This document shows, in pieces, positions 7,833 to 12,467 of a stretch of 12,467 bases of DNA (within the stretch, counting starts at the first letter, position 1; each line of letters opens with the position of its first letter). Where the stretch lies: contig JASMAJ010000011.1 in the NCBI GenBank assembly GCA_030754395.1, positions 1 through 12,467 of the forward strand, read 5' to 3'. Made by a program: the position numbers and the translations under genes. The stretch is from Candidatus Thalassarchaeaceae archaeon (lineage in GTDB: Archaea > Thermoplasmatota > Poseidoniia > Poseidoniales > Thalassarchaeaceae). The notes under the pieces are model-generated. The model searched no databases. It saw nothing but the letters and a program-made list of their open reading frames with translations, and was not told the origin of the DNA.

Positions 7833-9863
7833 TTACTCACCCTCCACAAAACGGGACGTTCCGCCGAATGGCGAGAACGGTTTGCCGCTGGAATCGTAGT
7901 ATTGCTTCATCCACTCGACCATGTGCAATCGGGCCGCGTGGATGTTAGGGCTGAAGACGCCGAGAACCCAAGCGAATGCTTGGACGACGAACCAACCGAT
8001 GAATAGTATGACAGCCATGAATGGCTCATCCATTGAAATATTGTCATAGAACATGTGATTGCCGGTTTCAGCAATCTTGACACCGACCACACCAACTGCG
8101 AACAATCGGACATAAGATATGACTGTCGGCATCATACCTAGTGCCTCAATTGGTCCCATCATTATGGCGATAGGAAGGTCAAGGCCGTGATAGCGATATA
8201 GTGTCCACATCAGAAGCACAGTTGATACTCCAATCAATGCCACACCTATGTTTAGGAACTCTGCATGTGAACCAATGTATGCGTGAGTGAAGAGAAGACC
8301 TCCAATGAGGAGAAGCATCCATGTGCCCTTCTCAAAGAAGGCCGCAACTAGACCAATTCCGCCGTGTCCATTTCCAATAAGTAGGACATCACGGAATCCC
8401 ATGACTAAGCCAAGCATGACATGTAGCCAACCCATGTATAGAGTGAGAATGATGAGATCCATCAGATTGCTTGAGACGCGGTGGAATGGGAATGCGAAGG
8501 TGATGTTGTAACCTAAAGCAACCTCAAAGACGTGTCCATGAGAATCAACCTCAGGATAGAGGAATTGTAAGGACTGAGCTGGATTTGACCCCTCGTGGGC
8601 AAAAATCTCCCAACCCGCAAATTCGGCGTAGATGTAACCGAATAGAAGAGTAGCAGAGCCGATGAGAAGGAGGAACTTACCTCCTAGTTCAAGTCCTGCA
8701 TTGGTGCCTGCGGTCCTAAGAAGGAAAGCACCAAGCCCCATGGTAACTAGTCCATATGCCATATCGCCAAGCATTAGACCAAAGAATAGAGGATAAGTGA
8801 AGAACATGAAGAAAGTAGGATCTAGACGACCATATCCTGGACGACCTACTGCGTCAGTGATTAACTCCATTGGTTTACTCGACTTTCGAGGTTGGAATGC
8901 AATTGGAGGAGATACGGGTTCATGGTGGTGGTCATCATCATGATGTGCACCGCCGGCTTCAATTACGAACGGTTCAACATCAACAACTATGCATGTATTT
9001 GCTAATGCTAACTTGATGTCGTGAGCTCTGTCCATTTCAACCCAGCCATCGATAACGAAGGCATGGTCTGTGACTGCAACCTTGACTGGAGATGTTTTCA
9101 AATCGTGGTCTCTTTCAAGTAATTCAAGACCACAAAGAAGTTCTTCACCATTTTCTAATGACCAAGATTCAACATCAGAATTGAGTGATTCTCTCTCGTT
9201 TAGAAGTTCAACACGCTCACCTGCTAATTGATTGATGCGTGCATCAGCGTCCCCTTCCCCTTCAGGGAGTTGGATGGCAGCAAAACCAGCATTCTGTAAG
9301 GCAGAAGATGTCTCAGATGCATCTTCATTCTTGACGAAAACGGCGATTACATTGCCTCCATCGATGAAGATTCCATTTGCTGCAGCAGCTTTTGCAGCGT
9401 TAACATCGTTTACAGTACCTATGAATGAAGTAAGAGATGAATATCCGGTAAGTAGTTCGACATCTATCCCCAAGGGGGAAATCGCACCCAAAGTGGCCTC
9501 CTCTTCAGATTTAGAAGTCACAACTGTGTCGATTTCGTCTATTCGGCTCATGTGACTTAGAAGGGAATCTACTTTCTCAGGTAATTCGCCATCCAAAGAT
9601 TTGCGTACTGACGTTGCCGAAGTCATCTCTGTTGGTTCAGCCACCTCAATTTGTGACACTGCAGCACGCACTTTATTGAGATCTCTACCGATTTGCTCCG
9701 ACTTATCTGAAGGAGTGCCCAATGAAAAGCCATCCTCAGAGCCATTGTAATCAATGAAGTGTAATGCCTTCAAGCGGGAAAGCATTTCTAGAGCATCATC
9801 GAGGTTATCCAAAACACCAGCAGCGGTCAAACGACCCATTTGGCGAGTCTGAACCTGTGACAT
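7833..9863 (-). CDS. atpI: A-type ATP synthase subunit I (V-type a-like stator and ion channel)
   Basis: The stator subunit that forms the ion half-channels beside the c-ring. With the ATG at 9863 it has 676 residues: a cytoplasmic arm (about 1-330, starting with a beta-alpha unit ending in LKALHFIDY), then a membrane domain of about 7-8 helices (about 350-645). The family's essential arginine is visible as R586 in ISYVRLFAVGV, and the conserved end HAARLHMVEW...YYDSSGKPFSPFG is intact. Unusual is a His/Asp cluster HHDDDHHH at 307-314, in the linker between the arm and the membrane domain. The 9863 start is preferred because AGGAGGT lies upstream. A longer start at 9914 would overlap atpH. 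It begins 31 nt after the atpH stop and ends 41 nt before atpK. Confidence 0.97.
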   Translation of the reverse strand: MSQVQTRQMGRLTAAGVLDNLDDALEMLSRLKALHFIDYNGSEDGFSLGTPSDKSEQIGRDLNKVRAAVSQIEVAEPTEMTSATSVRKSLDGELPEKVDSLLSHMSRIDEIDTVVTSKSEEEATLGAISPLGIDVELLTGYSSLTSFIGTVNDVNAAKAAAANGIFIDGGNVIAVFVKNEDASETSSALQNAGFAAIQLPEGEGDADARINQLAGERVELLNERESLNSDVESWSLENGEELLCGLELLERDHDLKTSPVKVAVTDHAFVIDGWVEMDRAHDIKLALANTCIVVDVEPFVIEAGGAHHDDDHHHEPVSPPIAFQPRKSSKPMELITDAVGRPGYGRLDPTFFMFFTYPLFFGLMLGDMAYGLVTMGLGAFLLRTAGTNAGLELGGKFLLLIGSATLLFGYIYAEFAGWEIFAHEGSNPAQSLQFLYPEVDSHGHVFEVALGYNITFAFPFHRVSSNLMDLIILTLYMGWLHVMLGLVMGFRDVLLIGNGHGGIGLVAAFFEKGTWMLLLIGGLLFTHAYIGSHAEFLNIGVALIGVSTVLLMWTLYRYHGLDLPIAIMMGPIEALGMMPTVISYVRLFAVGVVGVKIAETGNHMFYDNISMDEPFMAVILFIGWFVVQAFAWVLGVFSPNIHAARLHMVEWMKQYYDSSGKPFSPFGGTSRFVEGE

Positions 9864-9894
9864 TTCTAGCAACCTCCTAATTTGTTGTGTGTGA

Positions 9895-10209
9895 TTAAGC
9901 ACGGAAGGCGTCAAGAATAACTTTCAGAGCCTTCTTACGGTTCTTCTCACCACTGGAATGAATGGCTGCAATCGAAGCATCTCCTTCCTTAGATACCTTA
10001 GCCGCTTCTCCCTCTGCAGCAGCACGAGAATCAGTAACAATCTTTTGAGCGGCAGATTCGGAATCTGAGCGACTATTCTGAACGGACTCAGTGGCTTCCA
10101 GTCTTGCCTTTTGGATGATGCTTGAGGAATCTGATTCGGCCTTTGATATAGTCGAAGAAGCAGCATCCTCTGCTTCACGAATTGTACGTAGAACATCAGC
10201 GTGACTCAT
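9895..10209 (-). CDS. atpH: A-type ATP synthase subunit H (peripheral stalk)
   Basis: The second peripheral-stalk subunit, pairing with E as a right-handed coiled coil. The 104-residue protein is almost entirely one charged, Ala/Ser/Glu/Lys-rich helix, ending KALKVILDAFRA, as in AhaH-type proteins. It is the first gene of the operon, as usual in euryarchaeal H-I-K-E-C-F-A-B-D clusters. The ATG at 10209 (MSHADVL) is preferred because GGTGA lies just upstream. The in-frame GTG at 10218 is itself part of that site. Small coiled-coil proteins diverge quickly, so the call leans on length, composition and position as well as sequence. Confidence 0.9.
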   Translation of the reverse strand: MSHADVLRTIREAEDAASSTISKAESDSSSIIQKARLEATESVQNSRSDSESAAQKIVTDSRAAAEGEAAKVSKEGDASIAAIHSSGEKNRKKALKVILDAFRA

Positions 10210-10246
10210 GTATTTCACCTTCGGTGATGGCGGCGACTGAAGAAGG

Positions 10247-10259
10247 GTATATCATGATA
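10247..10259 (-). promoter_or_regulatory. TATA-like box and 10-bp palindrome upstream of the ATP synthase operon
   Basis: On the minus strand a GATATA element (about 10248-10253) lies about 40 nt upstream of the atpH ATG. With the usual TATA-to-start distance of about 25 nt, transcription would begin near 10225 and give a short leader carrying the GGTGA site. The element overlaps a perfect palindrome TATCATGATA (10250-10259), which could bind a dimeric regulator. Both are read by eye; no consensus scoring was possible. Confidence 0.4.
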
Positions 10260-10298
10260 ACCTCCGTTACATGTGTTTCTTAGTGTCGGGGTGTCGGG

Positions 10299-10316
10299 GG
10301 TTGGGCCCCCCAAACC
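10299..10316. repeat. G/C-run hairpin in the divergent intergenic region
   Basis: GGTTGGG (10299-10305) can pair with CCC-AA-(A)-CC (10309-10316), leaving a CCC loop and one bulged A. Just upstream is a short direct repeat of GTGTCGGGG (10284-10299). These are the strongest G and C runs in the window and sit between the two divergent promoters. The function is unknown. Confidence 0.4.
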
Positions 10317-10320
10317 AACC

Positions 10321-10329
10321 AAATATAGG
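10321..10329 (+). promoter_or_regulatory. TATA-like box for the methyltransferase gene
   Basis: AAATATAGG lies about 24 nt upstream of a GTG at 10349. With the archaeal TATA-to-start distance, transcription would begin at or next to that GTG, which would make the mRNA leaderless. No Shine-Dalgarno sequence is seen at good spacing before the GTG, which fits. This is inferred by eye. Confidence 0.4.
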
Positions 10330-10348
10330 AGCGAATCAGGGCCTCTTT

Positions 10349-11089
10349 GTGGACACGGAAACCATAGACTCGGAAGAGTGGGATGAGTTGATGCTCAATC
10401 TCGAAGCCACCATTCCAGTATATGACAGAATAAACCGCTTCGCAACTCTAGGCCAAGTCAAGAAATGGAGGGAATCAGTACGGCAAAAGATGCCTACTGA
10501 AGGACGCATACTTGAGGTAGGATGTGGACCTGGTAGTTTCGCCGAAGATGTAGTTGGCACAGACTTAGTTTGTCTTGACCCAAGTACTCTGATGCTAGCT
10601 GCAGCGGAACCTCGAGTTAATGCATGTAGAACGGAACGTGGAGAGTCTCTTGTCGAGTTCGTAGAAGGCAAGGCAGAAGAGCTCCCATTTGAGGACAATT
10701 CTTTCGATGGCGTTTGCTCTTTATTTTCATTCCGAGATTGGTATGATAAGCGGGCTGGTCTTAGTCAAGTTTTACGTATACTGAAGCCCGGCGCTAAGGT
10801 CGTAATTGTAGATCCTGCAAAAATGAATAAACTGCACGGATTCTTCGGTTGGATGTGGATGCGAATCTGGGTTGGAGCCTATGCGCGTATAGTTTGCAAA
10901 ACAAGCGACCACCCCTGGAAATGGTTGACCAAAACGTACGTACATTTTGGAACAACTAAGGATTACATTCGAATGCTCGAAGAAGTAGGATTTGTTCAAG
11001 TAAAAGGAAAGGTCATATTCCCGGGCATGGCTACAATCTGGGAAGCACACAAGCCTGAATTAGGCAAGGGCTGCTGCTCTAATTGTTGA
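10349..11089 (+). CDS. Class I SAM-dependent methyltransferase, UbiE/COQ5-like
   Basis: Residues are numbered from the GTG at 10349 (246 aa). SAM-binding motif I is seen as ILEVGCGPGSF (54-64), followed by the acidic strand end LVCLDPS (73-79), the AEELPFEDNSFDGV stretch (109-122) and RILKPG (143-148). YDRINRF near the start and SFRDWYDKRAGL near 127-138 resemble quinone C-methyltransferases of the UbiE/MenG type, so methylation of a quinone or another isoprenoid-linked substrate is plausible but unproven. The frame is open back to an ATG at 10271, but that extra 26-residue stretch covers the TATA-like box and G/C runs and looks non-coding. The next ATG is at 10391. The protein ends in an unusual cysteine cluster, CCSNC. 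It is divergent from the atp operon and convergent with the copper-protein gene (14-nt gap). Confidence 0.85.
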   Translation: MDTETIDSEEWDELMLNLEATIPVYDRINRFATLGQVKKWRESVRQKMPTEGRILEVGCGPGSFAEDVVGTDLVCLDPSTLMLAAAEPRVNACRTERGESLVEFVEGKAEELPFEDNSFDGVCSLFSFRDWYDKRAGLSQVLRILKPGAKVVIVDPAKMNKLHGFFGWMWMRIWVGAYARIVCKTSDHPWKWLTKTYVHFGTTKDYIRMLEEVGFVQVKGKVIFPGMATIWEAHKPELGKGCCSNC

Positions 11090-11103
11090 CATTGAAAATT
11101 GAG

Positions 11104-11619
11104 TCAGTGGGTTCGCCTAACCACTAAAGCTGCCCCAACTAAACTGAGGATGGCTATTGTACCAATGAAACCAGGAACATCCTGTTTGTCATCGGGATCG
11201 CTGTCATCTAGTGGTCCAGCATTCGGGTCAATGACAGTAATTGTTCCTCTCATGTCCAAAGTTGCGTGAGGTTCGCAGACATAGAAGAATAGCCCTGCAT
11301 CTTCGAACGTGACATTGTAGTGAACTGTTTCATCGACATCGCCACTTCGGAAACCATCTTGCTTGTATTCGTTAGAATCAGTTGAATCGGTCTCAGCGAC
11401 ATTGTGACCCATGCTCTCGTCAACCCAGTAGAAGTAGACTGTGTCGCCTATGTTGATGGTGATATCGGCAGGAGTGAACTCCAAACCTGAATCAGTCAAC
11501 GTCACTTCGTGTGTGGCACCTGTTGTGGCATCTTCGGCAATGGCACCTCCCGTTGCTACCATAATCAAAGTCGCTAGACAAATACCTACCTGCACTACTG
11601 TTTTTCTTCTCATCGACAT
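11104..11619 (-). CDS. Secreted blue copper protein (plastocyanin/halocyanin-like) with PGF-CTERM anchor
   Basis: A type 1 copper electron carrier, probably held at the outer face of the membrane. With the ATG at 11619 it has 171 residues: a leader with two Arg followed by a hydrophobic stretch (about 1-28, ending AIA), a cupredoxin domain (about 35-132), an Asp-rich linker (about 132-147), and a C-terminal PGF (149-151) plus hydrophobic helix and RR. That tail matches the PGF-CTERM signal processed by archaeosortases. Copper ligands are visible as His72 (GHNV) and Cys115-x2-His118-x4-Met123, the plastocyanin pattern. The 11619 start is chosen because GGAAAGTGAG lies upstream, much like the atpA site. 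An in-frame ATG at 11634 lacks one. It could pass electrons between respiratory complexes, but no partner is in the window. Confidence 0.9.
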   Translation of the reverse strand: MSMRRKTVVQVGICLATLIMVATGGAIAEDATTGATHEVTLTDSGLEFTPADITINIGDTVYFYWVDESMGHNVAETDSTDSNEYKQDGFRSGDVDETVHYNVTFEDAGLFFYVCEPHATLDMRGTITVIDPNAGPLDDSDPDDKQDVPGFIGTIAILSLVGAALVVRRTH

Positions 11620-11639
11620 GTTCTCACTTTCCATGCAAT

Positions 11640-11679
11640 TGTTCGGTCTGACATTAGCAGTTAGTCTAACTTCCGAACA
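11640..11679. repeat. Compound inverted repeat upstream of the blue copper gene
   Basis: Outer arms TGTTCGG (11640-11646) and CCGAACA (11673-11679) are perfect reverse complements. Between them is a second palindrome, AGTTAG-T-CTAACT (11659-11671). The whole lies 21-60 nt upstream of the copper-protein ATG, in a 104-nt gap after the reductase gene that otherwise shows no feature. It could be an operator or a structured leader; no clear TATA box was seen beside it. Confidence 0.5.
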
Positions 11680-11723
11680 TGTAACCCTCAAACCATTGGA
11701 TGGAGTAAGGGGCACCTTATGTT

Positions 11724-12467
11724 TCAGAAAATTATGAATGGCTTACGACAAGTAACGAATCTCCAAACGAATGGTTTGGTTAATGGATTAAACAAGAGAT
11801 TGATTAGCCAATCCGGAAGTCTCAATATCCAACTTCCAAACATAAATGCTCTCTTCGAATTTGACATCACCTTACCCATCTGACGTTTCCACTCATTCTC
11901 GTATTCATGGAGTGAGGTCCCATCATTGAGATGATTGACGATCGTTTGTCCTGCAATTCGACCTCCAATCATTGCAATTGTGATACCAGCTCCATTACTT
12001 GGCAATACCATTCCTGCAGCGTCACCAACAAGCAGATGATTGCCCTTGACAAAACAATCGATTGTCCCAGACATCGGAAGTGATCCGGCACCTCTGAAGG
12101 TCACATCTTCTCCGTAGCGAACGAAGAAATCCTCAGCAAACAGATTCAGTGAGCGCCCCTTTGCGAACTTATTTTGAATTCCAACTCCAATATTCGCACC
12201 ACTGTCTTTAGGAAACATCCAGGCATATCCACCCGGAGCCATTCCACCAAAATGAAGTTCGACAGCATCACCGAAATCGCCATTCATCAATACGAATTTG
12301 ATTGGGATTTTGAGGCCTGATTCATTCCAATGGTCGCGGCGTAAGGGGTCGTTATGACCTCCTGCACCTACAATCACTCTAGCAGTAAATTGGCGTCCAT
12401 CTCGCAATAATACAGTTTCGTCCTCAACAGACTCGACACGGGAACCTGTTAGATAATTAGCACCCTT
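11724..12467 (-). CDS. Geranylgeranyl reductase family flavoprotein; N-terminus beyond window
   Basis: The C-terminal 247 residues of an FAD-dependent reductase of the geranylgeranyl reductase family. In archaea these saturate the isoprenoid chains of membrane lipids (or quinone tails) on the inner membrane surface. Visible are YAWMFP followed by seven residues and GVG (fragment residues 81-96), which fits the family motif YxWxFPx7-8GxG, and the FAD-binding GDAAGMVLPSNGAGI (148-162). The frame is open to the window edge, so the N-terminal Rossmann GxGxxG is not in view. A TTG at 12407 is only an internal codon. The C-terminal helices contain several Trp and Pro residues (RLPDWLINLLFNP) and may touch the membrane. 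The same strand leads, after 104 nt, to the blue copper gene. Exact substrate cannot be told from this fragment. Confidence 0.9.
   Translation of the reverse strand, partial: KGANYLTGSRVESVEDETVLLRDGRQFTARVIVGAGGHNDPLRRDHWNESGLKIPIKFVLMNGDFGDAVELHFGGMAPGGYAWMFPKDSGANIGVGIQNKFAKGRSLNLFAEDFFVRYGEDVTFRGAGSLPMSGTIDCFVKGNHLLVGDAAGMVLPSNGAGITIAMIGGRIAGQTIVNHLNDGTSLHEYENEWKRQMGKVMSNSKRAFMFGSWILRLPDWLINLLFNPLTKPFVWRFVTCRKPFIIF

Noticed and set aside
9864..9914. N-terminal extension of atpI to 9914
   Set aside because: It would overlap atpH and include the AGGAGGT ribosome site; family members start close to the 9863 ATG.
10271..10348. Extended start of the methyltransferase at ATG 10271
   Set aside because: The added stretch covers G/C runs, the hairpin and the TATA-like box, has low-quality protein sequence and no ribosome site.
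1..12467. tRNA, rRNA, CRISPR arrays, insertion sequences
   Set aside because: No regularly spaced repeats, transposase-like frames or recognisable RNA genes were seen; nearly all of the window is coding.

Overview
The window looks like archaeal chromosome. It carries a complete A-type (archaeal) ATP synthase operon, a geranylgeranyl-reductase-family flavoprotein (isoprenoid lipid saturation), and a blue copper protein ending in a PGF-CTERM-like sorting tail. Ribosome binding sites are of the GGAGGTGA or GGTGA type. Together these suggest a euryarchaeon. My best guess is a marine Thermoplasmatota/Poseidoniales (Marine Group II)-like organism, but that is inference: there is no rRNA or other taxonomic marker here.

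Layout. Positions 1-1599 (minus strand, C-terminus cut off by the window) hold a polytopic membrane protein resembling the archaeal/plant EGY branch of site-2 proteases, with both zinc-binding motifs degenerated and a soluble C-terminal domain added. Positions 1675-10209 (minus strand) hold the ATP synthase operon, transcribed H-I-K-E-C-F-A-B-D. The genes are tightly packed (0-48 nt gaps), each with its own Shine-Dalgarno sequence; no subunit G gene is visible. The region 10210-10348 is a divergent promoter region with TATA-like boxes for both directions, a palindrome and a G/C-rich hairpin. Positions 10349-11089 (plus strand) encode a UbiE/COQ5-like SAM methyltransferase with a cysteine-rich tail. 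Positions 11104-11619 (minus) encode the secreted, membrane-anchored blue copper protein, and 11724-12467 (minus, N-terminus cut off) encode the geranylgeranyl reductase family protein. The 104-nt gap between the last two holds a compound dyad.

Functionally the window is about membrane bioenergetics. The rotary ATP synthase couples ATP synthesis to an ion gradient. The copper protein probably carries electrons at the outer face of the membrane. The methyltransferase resembles quinone methylases, and the reductase saturates isoprenoid chains (membrane lipid or quinone tail). The most unusual item is the S2P-like pseudoprotease directly behind atpD: its Shine-Dalgarno sequence lies in a hairpin, which suggests expression set separately from the ATP synthase.
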